12,789 nucleotides of DNA from an uncultured Oceanospirillales bacterium (lineage in GTDB: Bacteria; Pseudomonadota; Gammaproteobacteria; Pseudomonadales; Litorivicinaceae): positions 1 through 12,789 of the forward strand of contig CAJXTO010000034.1 of NCBI GenBank assembly GCA_913061245.1, in the 5' to 3' direction. This document shows, in pieces, positions 1 through 7,191 of this stretch (positions within the stretch are counted from its first letter, which is position 1; every line of letters begins with the position of its first letter). Under the pieces are notes generated by a model, which saw nothing but the letters and a program-made list of their open reading frames with translations, was not told the origin of the DNA and did not search any database. Both the position numbers and the translations under genes were made by a program.

Positions 1-31
1 GACTGATTGATGAGAAGTTAGTAGAAATTTC

Positions 32-67
32 GAAGAGAAAAGCTGACTTGGACTTGAGTCCAAGTCA
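32..67 (-). terminator. Rho-independent terminator of the apbC-dcd-purU-folD unit
   Basis: A perfect inverted repeat lies just past the folD stop codon (73-75). The arms are 44-54 and 57-67 (core GACTTGGACT / AGTCCAAGTC plus one flanking T-A pair) around a 2-base centre, so the 11-bp stem must open into a small loop. Read on the minus strand, the stem is followed by a T-rich run interrupted by C (positions 41-33). This is the expected form of an intrinsic terminator for leftward transcription. On the plus strand no T-run follows, so it is probably one-directional. Bases 1-31 show nothing else I can support. Confidence 0.8.
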
Positions 68-72
68 ATTAC

Positions 73-939
73 TTAAGAGACTGAGCGCTTTGCTGCTTCC
101 AGTGTATTGGCTAAAAGACAGGCAATTGTCATCGGACCAGGACCACCGGGTACCGGGGTGATTGCCCCAGCCACAGTCGACGCATCGTCAAAATCGACGT
201 CGCCAACAAGTCGGCCTTTCCCATCGTCTGTTTCGATGCGGTTAATCCCTACATCTAAAACGATAGCACCAGGCTTGATCCAGTCCGCCTTGACCATCTG
301 CGGACGACCGACTGCCGCAACCAAAATATCCGCCTGACGGCATACGCTTGGCAAATCCTTGGTCTTTGAGTGTGCAATCGTGACAGTGGCTGATTCATTC
401 AAGAGAAGAGCAGCCATCGGACGACCTACGATATTCGAGCGACCAATCACCACCGCATTCTTACCCGCAATATTTGGCTCAACAGATTTCAGAAGCTTCA
501 GACAACCAAGCGGCGTACATGGAACAAAAGGCTCGCCACTGGTCCATAACTCACCTACGTTACTGGTATGGAAGCCATCAACGTCTTTCGCTGGATCAAT
601 CGCCTCAATCACATCTTTCGAGTCAAGATGATCCGGCAGTGGTAACTGAACCAAAATGCCGTGCACCTCTGGATCATCATTCAATGACTTAATCAAAGAC
701 ATCAGCGACTCACGAGAAGTTGATGCATCCAATACATGATGGAAAGAGTTCATGCCACAGGCTTCGGTCTGCTTCACCTTATTTCGCACGTACACTTGGC
801 TTGCTGGGTCTTCGCCAACCAAAACAACAGCCAATCCCGGGGTCACTCCGTGAGCTTCTTGCAGCGCTTTTACACCCTCAGCAACCTCTTCACGAACTTG
901 TTCCGCAAACGCTTTTCCGTCGATTCGGGTTGCTGTCAT
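73..939 (-). CDS. folD: Bifunctional methylenetetrahydrofolate dehydrogenase / methenyltetrahydrofolate cyclohydrolase FolD
   Basis: This cytosolic enzyme oxidises 5,10-methylene-THF with NADP+ and then hydrolyses the methenyl form to 10-formyl-THF, the one-carbon donor for purines and initiator fMet-tRNA. The 288-residue length is normal for the family. Family landmarks sit at the usual places: Tyr50 and the catalytic Lys54 in YVRNK, Gln98 in the VQLPLP motif, Asp121 in KDVDGFH, the nucleotide-binding GRSNIVGRP at 166-174, and the C-terminal PVPGGPGPMT signature at 262-271. The ATG start overlaps the purU stop by four bases (ATGA on the minus strand), so translation is probably coupled. It is the last gene of the leftward unit and is followed by a stem-loop terminator. 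The function is secure from motifs and length. Confidence 0.97.
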   Translation of the reverse strand: MTATRIDGKAFAEQVREEVAEGVKALQEAHGVTPGLAVVLVGEDPASQVYVRNKVKQTEACGMNSFHHVLDASTSRESLMSLIKSLNDDPEVHGILVQLPLPDHLDSKDVIEAIDPAKDVDGFHTSNVGELWTSGEPFVPCTPLGCLKLLKSVEPNIAGKNAVVIGRSNIVGRPMAALLLNESATVTIAHSKTKDLPSVCRQADILVAAVGRPQMVKADWIKPGAIVLDVGINRIETDDGKGRLVGDVDFDDASTVAGAITPVPGGPGPMTIACLLANTLEAAKRSVS

Positions 940-1805
940 TTCAATACCACCGTTTTATGTCCATTCAAGAAAACGCGATGTTCGCTATGCGCTTTGACAG
1001 CGCGCGAAAGCGCGTAGTTTTCCATGTTCCGACCTGTCGCTAATAGCTGATCTGGGCCGAATGTATGATCAACGCGAGCGACCTCTTGATCAATGATCGG
1101 CCCCTCATCTAAATCAGCAGTCACATAGTGCGCTGTCGCACCGATCGCCTTGACGCCCCGTTCATACGCTTGATGATATGGGCGAGCGCCTTTGAAACTT
1201 GGCAAAAATGAGTGATGGATATTGATGCAACGCCCGGCCAAATCCTGACATAACTCATCAGATAAAACCTGCATGTAACGCGCGAGAACAACAAGATCCA
1301 CGCTCTGCTCATCGATCAGTTGTCGAATTCGGTCCTCCTGAGCAGCCTTCGTCGCCAGTTTCGATTTCGCTGTTGGCAAAACTTCAAATGGCGCCTGATG
1401 GAACCGCGCCAATGGCTCAAGATCAGGATGGTTCGATGCGACTGTTGTGACATCAATATTCAATTCGCCAGTTTGCTTTCGATACAGCAGATCATTCAAA
1501 CAATGATCAAATTTAGACACCAAAATCAATGTTCGATGAGGGACTGAGCGGTTAATAAACTTCCAATCCATTTCAAAACGCGAACCGATCTCTGAAAATA
1601 AATCCGAGAGCTCATCTGGCGTTCGACCGGATTCAGGCTTAAAGAATTCAGCGCGACAAAAAAATCGGCCGGTCTGGATATCGTCAAATTGAGACAACTC
1701 CGTGATAAAGCAGTCTTGATCAGCCAAAAATCCAGTAATCGCTGCGACCAGTCCTGTTCGTCCTGGACAGGTAATCCGGAGCAAATAACGTTCTTCTGTA
1801 TTCAT
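936..1805 (-). CDS. purU: Formyltetrahydrofolate deformylase PurU
   Basis: PurU hydrolyses 10-formyl-THF to THF and formate, balancing the folate pools and, in bacteria with formate-dependent purine synthesis, supplying formate to PurT. The 289 residues form an N-terminal ACT regulatory domain (about 6-85, starting with the YLLRITCPGRTGLVAAI region) and a C-terminal formyltransferase-fold domain (about 90-289). The catalytic Asn-His-Asp set appears as N195 and H197 in NIHHSFLPSF and D233 in DLDEGPII, with the same 38-residue Asn-Asp spacing as PurN-type enzymes. The ACT domain and HHSFLPSF separate it from PurN. On the minus strand the Shine-Dalgarno AAGGA (1815-1811) lies 5 nt before the ATG and shares bases with the dcd stop codon. 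Its 3' end overlaps the folD start, which puts producer and consumer of 10-formyl-THF in one transcript. In E. coli the ACT domain senses methionine and glycine; I assume the same here. Confidence 0.95.
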   Translation of the reverse strand: MNTEERYLLRITCPGRTGLVAAITGFLADQDCFITELSQFDDIQTGRFFCRAEFFKPESGRTPDELSDLFSEIGSRFEMDWKFINRSVPHRTLILVSKFDHCLNDLLYRKQTGELNIDVTTVASNHPDLEPLARFHQAPFEVLPTAKSKLATKAAQEDRIRQLIDEQSVDLVVLARYMQVLSDELCQDLAGRCINIHHSFLPSFKGARPYHQAYERGVKAIGATAHYVTADLDEGPIIDQEVARVDHTFGPDQLLATGRNMENYALSRAVKAHSEHRVFLNGHKTVVLK

Positions 1806-1813
1806 TCCTATCC

Positions 1814-2380
1814 TTAGGCTTTAGGAAGTGTAACCCCGGTTTGTCCTTGGTATTTGCCACCACGATCGCGATATGTTGTCAGACAACGCTCATCGGATTG
1901 GAAAAATAGCATCTGGGCAACGCCCTCATTGGCGTAAATCTTTGCTGGCAGATTTGTCGTATTCGAGAACTCAAGTGTGACGTGACCTTCCCACTCAGGC
2001 TCAAGGGGCGTGACATTCACGATAATCCCGCACCGTGCATAGGTCGACTTACCCAAACAAATCGTCAATACATCCTCAGGAATTTTGAAATATTCGACAG
2101 TTCTTGCGAGCGCAAACGAGTTTGGTGGAATGATGCAGACATCTGACTTGATGTCGACAAAGCTCTTCTCATCAAAATTCTTTGGATCAACCACAGCCGA
2201 GTGAATATTGGTGAATACTTTAAATTCATCGGCACAGCGCACATCGTAGCCGTAACTCGATGTACCGTAAGAAATCAGCTTTTCGCCGTCTCGTGTTCGA
2301 ACTTGTCCTGCTTCGAACGGTGCGATCATGTCTTGGGTTTCAGCCATGTGCTGAATCCAGCGGTCGGATTTAATAGTCAT
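1814..2380 (-). CDS. dcd: dCTP deaminase (dUTP-forming), Pseudomonas-type Dcd
   Basis: Dcd deaminates dCTP to dUTP, the first step of the main route to dTMP in many Gram-negative bacteria, and belongs to the homotrimeric dUTPase-like superfamily. The 188-residue protein carries the conserved SSYGYDVR block (41-48), the nucleotide-binding GKSTYAR (110-116, equivalent to E. coli Ser111/Arg115), the catalytic Glu137 in HVTLEFSN, and a C-terminal YQGQTGVTLPKA tail that closes over the substrate. The length and many blocks match the Pseudomonas form as I recall it and differ clearly from the 193-residue E. coli form. It could be bifunctional (dCTP deaminase plus dUTPase), but nothing visible favours that. 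The ATG is 3 nt after the apbC stop with no strong Shine-Dalgarno, so it is probably coupled to apbC. The purU start is 8 nt downstream. Confidence 0.95.
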   Translation of the reverse strand: MTIKSDRWIQHMAETQDMIAPFEAGQVRTRDGEKLISYGTSSYGYDVRCADEFKVFTNIHSAVVDPKNFDEKSFVDIKSDVCIIPPNSFALARTVEYFKIPEDVLTICLGKSTYARCGIIVNVTPLEPEWEGHVTLEFSNTTNLPAKIYANEGVAQMLFFQSDERCLTTYRDRGGKYQGQTGVTLPKA

Positions 2381-2383
2381 GGA

Positions 2384-3502
2384 TTACTCATCAGTCCCTT
2401 GGGTTTTCGTAATTAAACTGCTCGAGCCACTGCGCTCTGCAAAAAGGGCAAGTCGCGCCCCTGTGCGTCGAGCAATATCACGGTACGATTGTGCGATCAC
2501 ACCATCTGGATCACTGATCACAGTTGGCTTTCCGATATCTGTCTGTTGACGGATACTCAAATCGAGAGGCAGCGCACCAAGCAATTCGGTGTCATATTCT
2601 GCCGCAATTCTATCGCCACCGCCTTCACCAAATAAATGTTCTGTATGACCACACTTAGAACACCGGTGTAATGACATATTCTCAATGACACCCAGAACCG
2701 GCACCTCCACTCGTCTAAACATTTCAATACCACGGCGAGCATCGAGCAAAGCAATATCTTGTGGAGTCGTCACAACGACAGCTCCATTCACAGGAACTTG
2801 TTGGCTCAGCGTCAGTTGGATATCACCTGTTCCCGGCGGCAAATCGATCACTAGGTAGTCGAGATTGCCCCAATTGGTCTGTCGGAGCATCTGGGTAAAG
2901 GCGCCACTCACCATCGGTCCACGCCATATCGTCGGCGAACGCTCTGTCAGCAGAAACGCCATCGACATCACGGGAATCCCGTGAGCAATCACCGGATTAA
3001 ACGACTTGCCATCGGGAGTCTCTGGACGCTGACCTTGCACACCCAACATCAAAGCCTGAGACGGGCCATAAATATCGGCATCTAAAAGACCGACACGGGC
3101 ACCTTCTGCCTGCAATGCGAGAGCGAGGTTGACCGCTGTGGTTGATTTCCCAACACCACCTTTGCCTGAGGCAACACAGATCACCTGGCGAACACCTGGA
3201 ATCGATTCTGTCCCCTCTCGAGCTGGTGTCACTGGGATTTCGTGGCGCACGCGGATAAATGCTTCCTTGACCTCTTTTATTCCCTCGAGCTTTGGTTTTA
3301 GCTGCTTGACTAATGACCGCGTCATCCCAGCAAGCGGATACTTAAACGTCAGCTCAACATCAAGCTCACCCTCTTTCAGCTCGCAGCGCGTCAGAGCGCC
3401 ACTACGGCCAAGATTCGCTTCGCGATAGGGGTCATCATGCTCTGAGAGAATCGCAATCACGCGTTCATGGATAGAAGTCGACAAAATCATCTCCGTTTTC
3501 AT
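2384..3502 (-). CDS. apbC: Iron-sulfur cluster carrier protein ApbC/Mrp (P-loop ATPase)
   Basis: ApbC/Mrp is a cytosolic dimeric ATPase that binds a [4Fe-4S] cluster at the dimer interface and passes it to apoproteins. From the chosen ATG at 3502 the protein has 372 residues. An N-terminal DUF59/MIP18-like domain covers about 10-90. The deviant Walker A GKGGVGKS is at 113-120, followed by the Walker A' region LLDADIYGPS. The cluster-binding CxxC (C281, C284 in CSKCGH) lies near the C-terminus. The open frame extends upstream to a TTG at 3565, but that start would run through the divergent promoter and into the metG ribosome-binding site, so I reject it. An ATG at 3490 (368 residues) is the other option; neither has a convincing Shine-Dalgarno. 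It heads the leftward unit. Rsx proteins and Nth, encoded across the divergent promoter, are plausible Fe-S clients (inference). Confidence 0.94.
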   Translation of the reverse strand: MKTEMILSTSIHERVIAILSEHDDPYREANLGRSGALTRCELKEGELDVELTFKYPLAGMTRSLVKQLKPKLEGIKEVKEAFIRVRHEIPVTPAREGTESIPGVRQVICVASGKGGVGKSTTAVNLALALQAEGARVGLLDADIYGPSQALMLGVQGQRPETPDGKSFNPVIAHGIPVMSMAFLLTERSPTIWRGPMVSGAFTQMLRQTNWGNLDYLVIDLPPGTGDIQLTLSQQVPVNGAVVVTTPQDIALLDARRGIEMFRRVEVPVLGVIENMSLHRCSKCGHTEHLFGEGGGDRIAAEYDTELLGALPLDLSIRQQTDIGKPTVISDPDGVIAQSYRDIARRTGARLALFAERSGSSSLITKTQGTDE

Positions 3503-3510
3503 CAAGAGTC

Positions 3511-3534
3511 GGCCAAAAACATGGCCAGTACTGG
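3511..3534. repeat. Paired inverted repeats in the apbC/metG divergent control region
   Basis: Two small dyads sit side by side. GGCCA-6 nt-TGGCC (3511-3526) has perfect 5-bp arms. The perfect 10-bp palindrome CCAGTACTGG (3525-3534) shares two bases with it and touches the proposed -10 elements of both metG and apbC. Their place between divergent genes fits an operator for a dimeric regulator, but I do not recognise the motif and the dyads are short enough to arise by chance. No T-run follows either, so a terminator is unlikely. Confidence 0.35.
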
Positions 3535-3540
3535 TATATT
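3533..3540 (+). promoter_or_regulatory. Candidate extended -10 promoter of the metG-osmC-rsx-nth operon
   Basis: The stretch TGGTATATT (3532-3540) fits an extended -10 (TG, one base, then TATATT at 3535-3540). No good -35 lies 16-18 bp upstream, which extended -10 promoters can tolerate. Transcription would start near 3547, giving a leader of about 30 nt before the metG GTG. This is the only gene-free stretch upstream of the nine rightward genes. Assignment is by eye. Confidence 0.4.
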
Positions 3541-3562
3541 TGGGGATTAACTTGCACCGCAA
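3533..3562 (-). promoter_or_regulatory. Candidate promoter of the apbC-dcd-purU-folD unit
   Basis: On the minus strand TTGCGG (3562-3557) is followed after 18 nt by TATACC (3538-3533), a moderate sigma-70-like pair. The start of transcription would be near 3526, about 24 nt before the ATG at 3502. The -10 overlaps that proposed for metG on the other strand, so the two units may compete for, or share, this AT-rich box. The -10 match is imperfect, so this is tentative. Confidence 0.35.
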
Positions 3563-3577
3563 CAAGGAATCATTTCT

Positions 3578-5602
3578 GTGCCGACAGACAGACGCACCAT
3601 TTTAGTCACAAGCGCCCTGCCCTATGCCAACGGTTCAATACACTTAGGCCACATGCTCGAGTATATCCAAACTGACATATGGGTTCGCTATCAAAAGCAA
3701 TCTGGCAACCAATGTGTCTATGTTTGCGCAGACGATGCTCACGGTACAGCGATCATGCTCCGCGCACAAACGCTTGGAATTTCTCCAGAGGAATTGATCG
3801 CCGATGTCAAAGCGGAGCACGAAGCTGACTTCAATGGATTTCACATCGGGTTTGATCACTATTCGTCAACACACACCGATGCAAACCGCCACTATTCAGA
3901 ACTCATTTATTCTCGAGTGCGAGACGCGGGCGGAATTGCTGTGCGAACGATCTCTCAGCTATTTGACCCAGAGAAAGAACTCTTCCTTGCAGACCGCTAT
4001 GTCAAAGGAATCTGCCCTAAGTGTGGTGCCGATGATCAATATGGGGACAACTGTGAGGCGTGCGGCGCGACCTACCAAGCATCCGAACTGAAAAATCCGA
4101 AATCAACATTATCTGGTGCAACACCTGTGCTTAAAGATTCCGAGCATCTGTTCTTTGAGCTCGGGCAGCATACGGATTTCTTGAAAGAGTGGACACGTTC
4201 GGGACGACTGCAACCTGAAGTAGCTAATAAGCTCGCTGAGTGGATCGAAGGCGGCCTGAAGAGCTGGGATATTTCTCGCGATGCGCCTTACTTCGGTTTT
4301 GAAGTTCCGGATCATCCTGGCACCTATTTCTATGTGTGGCTTGACGCACCCATCGGCTACATGGGGGCTTTCAAAGAATGGTGTGACGCCAACAACTTTG
4401 ACTTCGACTCGGTTTGGGGGCCCAACAGTGACGCTGAGGTGTATCACTTCATCGGGAAGGACATCGTGAACTTCCACTGTTTGTTCTGGCCAGCCATGCT
4501 CAATCAGGCTGATTTCCGCACACCGACTGGCGTCAATGTACATGGCTTTGTCACCGTTGATGGTCGCAAAATGTCCAAGTCGCGCGGAACGTTTATCAAG
4601 GCCCGCACCTACCTCGATCACCTAGACCCTGAGTACTTGCGCTATTACTTCGCAACGAAGCTGTCTGCTCGGGTTGAGGATATCGATCTCTCACTCGAAG
4701 ACTTTGTTCAAAAGGTAAATTCTGATCTCGTCGGTAAACTCGTCAACATCGCCAGTCGAACAGCTGGATTCATCGGAAAGAAATTCGATGGACAACTCGC
4801 ATCGGAATTAGCAAATCCTGAGCTGATTGAAGCGATACGAGCGAAAGGCCCTGAGATTCGTGATTCATTTGAAAAGCGGGAGTTCTCACGAGCAACACGG
4901 GAAATCATGGCGCTTGCCGATGATGTGAATGCTTGGATTGCTGATGTCGCCCCATGGCAACTGGCGAAAAATGAAGACACGCTCGCCCAAGTTCAGCCGA
5001 TCTGTACGACCGCCATCAATGCGTTCCGGCTGTTAACACTGTATTTGCAACCTGTGATGCCGACACTTGCTGCAAAAGTACAAGCGTTCCTGAATGTGGA
5101 CTCACTCGGTTATGAGACGCTAAACGATACGTTACTCAATCATCAAATTGAGAGCTTTACACCACTACTGACACGTATCGAAATGAAAGACGTTGAAGCC
5201 ATGATTCAACCTGATGTGACCGAGGTCAAAGAATCAGCAAAAACAGAGGCGACAAGCAATATCGAACCAATCGCTCCTGAGTGTACGATCGACGACTTCA
5301 CTAAAGTGGATTTGCGGGTCGCGACGATTATTGCTGCCAAGGAAGTCGAGGGTGCCGACAAACTCCTTCAACTGACGCTCGATCTGGGTGGAGAAACACG
5401 TCAGGTATTTAGTGGGATTAAGGCAGCTTATCAAGCTGAAGATCTTGTTGGACGTCAGACAGTGATGATTGCCAATTTAGCACCTCGAAAAATGAAATTC
5501 GGGGTCTCAGAAGGCATGGTTCTGGCGGCAGGTCCAGGTGGATCTGAGATTTATCTCTTAGAACCTGATCAAGGGGCACAAGCGGGTCAGCGAATACGTT
5601 AA
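3578..5602 (+). CDS. metG: Methionyl-tRNA synthetase MetG, with C-terminal tRNA-binding domain
   Basis: This cytosolic class I synthetase charges initiator and elongator tRNA-Met. The 674 residues match the full-length E. coli-type enzyme. The Rossmann catalytic core carries HLGH (22-25, the HIGH motif) and KMSKS (331-335). The connective peptide holds one visible four-cysteine zinc knuckle (C146, C149, C159, C162). The anticodon-binding helical domain follows (about 370-540), then an Ala/Glu/Pro-rich linker (about 541-570) and a Trbp111-like tRNA-binding/dimerisation domain (about 572-674, beginning DDFTKVDLRVATI). The start is GTG at 3578, with AAGGA (3564-3568) 9 nt upstream and a typical N-terminus (TILVTSALPYANG). 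It is the first gene of the rightward operon; the OsmC-like gene starts 10 nt after its stop. The divergent layout with mrp/apbC recurs in related bacteria. Confidence 0.97.
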   Translation: MPTDRRTILVTSALPYANGSIHLGHMLEYIQTDIWVRYQKQSGNQCVYVCADDAHGTAIMLRAQTLGISPEELIADVKAEHEADFNGFHIGFDHYSSTHTDANRHYSELIYSRVRDAGGIAVRTISQLFDPEKELFLADRYVKGICPKCGADDQYGDNCEACGATYQASELKNPKSTLSGATPVLKDSEHLFFELGQHTDFLKEWTRSGRLQPEVANKLAEWIEGGLKSWDISRDAPYFGFEVPDHPGTYFYVWLDAPIGYMGAFKEWCDANNFDFDSVWGPNSDAEVYHFIGKDIVNFHCLFWPAMLNQADFRTPTGVNVHGFVTVDGRKMSKSRGTFIKARTYLDHLDPEYLRYYFATKLSARVEDIDLSLEDFVQKVNSDLVGKLVNIASRTAGFIGKKFDGQLASELANPELIEAIRAKGPEIRDSFEKREFSRATREIMALADDVNAWIADVAPWQLAKNEDTLAQVQPICTTAINAFRLLTLYLQPVMPTLAAKVQAFLNVDSLGYETLNDTLLNHQIESFTPLLTRIEMKDVEAMIQPDVTEVKESAKTEATSNIEPIAPECTIDDFTKVDLRVATIIAAKEVEGADKLLQLTLDLGGETRQVFSGIKAAYQAEDLVGRQTVMIANLAPRKMKFGVSEGMVLAAGPGGSEIYLLEPDQGAQAGQRIR

Positions 5603-5612
5603 CGAGGAATCA

Positions 5613-6023
5613 ATGGAGCACGTTACCAAAGCAGTTGTTCGCGAAGCTGGGTCTTCGAAATTCTACAACGCGGTCGAAACAGAAGGTCATTCATTTGTGA
5701 TGGATGAACCTGAGTTTATGGGGGGAACCGACTTAGGCCCCGCCCCCTTTGGCCTTGTTGCTTCAGCGCTTGGAGCCTGTACCAATATGACGCTTCGGAT
5801 GTATGCCGACATGAAAAAGTTACCGCTCGATGAAGTGGATACCGAAGTCACGCATACACCATCAAAAGATGGGCATCATTTTCAGCGAATGATCAAACTC
5901 ACCGGGAATCTCACGGAAGAGCAACGTCAACGCCTGCTCGAAATCGCAAACAAGTGTCCTGTCCACAAACTCCTTGTATCAGGTGCGACCGTTTCTTCGG
6001 AGCTTTCAGGAGACGCCTCTTGA
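5613..6023 (+). CDS. OsmC/Ohr-superfamily protein, YhfA-like
   Basis: The OsmC/Ohr superfamily consists of small cytosolic alpha/beta dimers. Many reduce organic hydroperoxides with a pair of cysteines; the YhfA branch is poorly characterised. The 136 residues show the superfamily pattern: a GGTDLGPAPFGLVASALGACT block ending in Cys56 on the central helix, and a second conserved cysteine, Cys115, in NKCPVHK. Both candidate redox cysteines are therefore present. The KCPVHKLL block and overall length favour YhfA-like proteins over Ohr or OsmC proper. The ATG at 5613 follows GAGGA (5604-5608) and is 10 nt past the metG stop. Its TGA overlaps the TTG start of rsxA, which places a thiol-redox protein directly in front of the Rsx/Rnf operon. 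Peroxidase activity is not proven by sequence, so no gene symbol is given. Confidence 0.85.
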   Translation: MEHVTKAVVREAGSSKFYNAVETEGHSFVMDEPEFMGGTDLGPAPFGLVASALGACTNMTLRMYADMKKLPLDEVDTEVTHTPSKDGHHFQRMIKLTGNLTEEQRQRLLEIANKCPVHKLLVSGATVSSELSGDAS

Positions 6024-6601
6024 CCGATTTGTTGCTGATCATTGTTTCAGCAGCTCTGGTTAACAACTTTGTGTTGGTCCAGTTCCTTGGGTTATGTCCA
6101 TTCATGGGCGTTTCCTCACGCATCGACAGTGCACTCGGCATGTCGTTTGCGACGACTTTTGTGCTCACGCTCTCATCGGTTGTAGCCTACCTATTACAAA
6201 GCTTGCTGTTGATTCCATTAGATGCCATGTGGCTGAGAACACTTGCTTTTATCGTCGCCATTGCTGTGGCTGTTCAGTTCACAGAACTGGCTCTTAAGAA
6301 GACATCCCCATTACTTCACAGCGTGCTGGGAATCTACTTACCACTCATTACAACAAACTGTGCTGTCCTCGGTGTTGCGTTACTTAATACCAATCGCGCG
6401 CACACACTTGCCGAATCAGCTTTTTATGGAATCGGAGCAGCACTCGGATTCTCACTAGTTCTTATCTTATTTGCAGGCATTCGCGAACGCCTGCAACTCG
6501 CGGACATTCCAGCACCCTTCCAGGGCGCTTCGATTGCACTCATTACTGCAGGCTTTATGGCACTCGCATTCATGGGCTTTACCGGGATGATTCGGCTGTG
6601 A
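6020..6601 (+). CDS. rsxA: Rsx/Rnf electron-transport complex subunit A
   Basis: RsxA/RnfA is an inner-membrane subunit of the ion-translocating NADH:ferredoxin oxidoreductase, known in E. coli as the SoxR-reducing complex. Starting at TTG 6020 gives 193 residues, the E. coli length, and an N-terminus MTDLLLIIVSAALVNNFVLV that aligns with known RsxA. The Shine-Dalgarno AGGAGA (6008-6013) is 6 nt upstream, and the TTG overlaps the OsmC-like stop as TTGA. An in-frame ATG at 5954 would add 22 polar, non-homologous residues and is rejected. Six hydrophobic segments are visible. Cys26 (GLCPFMG) and Cys114 (TTNCAVLG) are the pair that, with two cysteines of RsxE, hold an inter-subunit Fe-S cluster within the membrane. 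The C-terminus IPAPFQG...FMGFTGMIRL is typical. It overlaps rsxB as GTGA. Confidence 0.95.
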   Translation: MTDLLLIIVSAALVNNFVLVQFLGLCPFMGVSSRIDSALGMSFATTFVLTLSSVVAYLLQSLLLIPLDAMWLRTLAFIVAIAVAVQFTELALKKTSPLLHSVLGIYLPLITTNCAVLGVALLNTNRAHTLAESAFYGIGAALGFSLVLILFAGIRERLQLADIPAPFQGASIALITAGFMALAFMGFTGMIRL

Positions 6602-7191
6602 CAGAGGCCCTTTGGACTATTGGTAGCGGTGTTATTGGCCTCTCGGTCGTTGGCCTGGTCGGTGGTGCGTTACTTCAATACGCATCGAAAGCCTTCAAAG
6701 TCGACGGCAATCCGCTCGTGGATTCAATCGATGCACTTTTACCTCAAACACAATGCGGTCAATGCGGTCACCCCGGTTGTAAACCCTATGCTGAAGCGAT
6801 CGCCAACGGTGAACCGATCAACAGATGCCCTCCCGGCGGCCAAGAGACCGTGGATCGTTTAGCGAACTTGCTCGGCGTAGACTCACTTCCACTTGATGCA
6901 GATGAAACCACTGCCGACCAGGATCTGGTTGCAGTCATTATCGAAGAAGAATGTATCGGCTGTACAAAATGCATCCAAGCCTGCCCGGTCGATGCCATTG
7001 TTGGTGCGGCCAAACTCATGCATACAGTCATTGTTGATGACTGCACCGGATGCGATTTATGTGTGGATCCTTGCCCGGTCGATTGTATTGACATGGTCCC
7101 ACGACCCAAGGCACCAGATTACTGGATGCCCGACCGACCTGAAATCATTTCGTCTGACCGCTTCGGACAGATAGGTATGCAACATGGCTGA
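6598..7191 (+). CDS. rsxB: Rsx/Rnf complex ferredoxin-like subunit B
   Basis: RsxB/RnfB is the multi-cluster subunit that relays electrons on the cytoplasmic face. The 197 residues start with one N-terminal membrane anchor (about 5-27, VIGLSVVGLVGGALL region). A Fe-S domain follows with C53, C56, C61 and C77 (CGQCGHPGC...RCPPGG). Two ferredoxin-type [4Fe-4S] motifs come next: C119-C122-C125-C129 and C149-C152-C155-C159, each of the form CxxCxxCxxxCP. No expected ligand is missing. The GTG start at 6598 overlaps the rsxA stop (GTGA); only a modest GGGATGA (6584-6590) precedes it, so coupling to rsxA translation is likely. The last eight bases overlap rsxC. The C-terminal tail beyond the second ferredoxin motif (about 165-197) is polar and not recognised. 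Confidence 0.96.
   Translation: MTEALWTIGSGVIGLSVVGLVGGALLQYASKAFKVDGNPLVDSIDALLPQTQCGQCGHPGCKPYAEAIANGEPINRCPPGGQETVDRLANLLGVDSLPLDADETTADQDLVAVIIEEECIGCTKCIQACPVDAIVGAAKLMHTVIVDDCTGCDLCVDPCPVDCIDMVPRPKAPDYWMPDRPEIISSDRFGQIGMQHG

Noticed and set aside
44..67. Inverted repeat as a transposon end or attachment site
   Set aside because: Its position 6 nt after the folD stop and the following T-rich run on the minus strand fit an intrinsic terminator; no second copy or integrase is present.
720..1043. Plus-strand frames of about 93-107 codons across the folD/purU junction
   Set aside because: They are antisense to two secure genes, and their composition (His-, Leu- and Arg-rich mixtures) fits shadow frames.
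3503..3565. N-terminal extension of apbC to a TTG at 3565 (393 residues)
   Set aside because: The added 21 residues look unrelated to the family, there is no ribosome-binding site, and the extension covers the divergent promoter and reaches the metG Shine-Dalgarno.
4109..4621. 170-codon open frame on the minus strand inside metG
   Set aside because: It lies wholly antisense to the MetG catalytic core, has no recognisable domain, and is best explained as a by-product of metG codon use.
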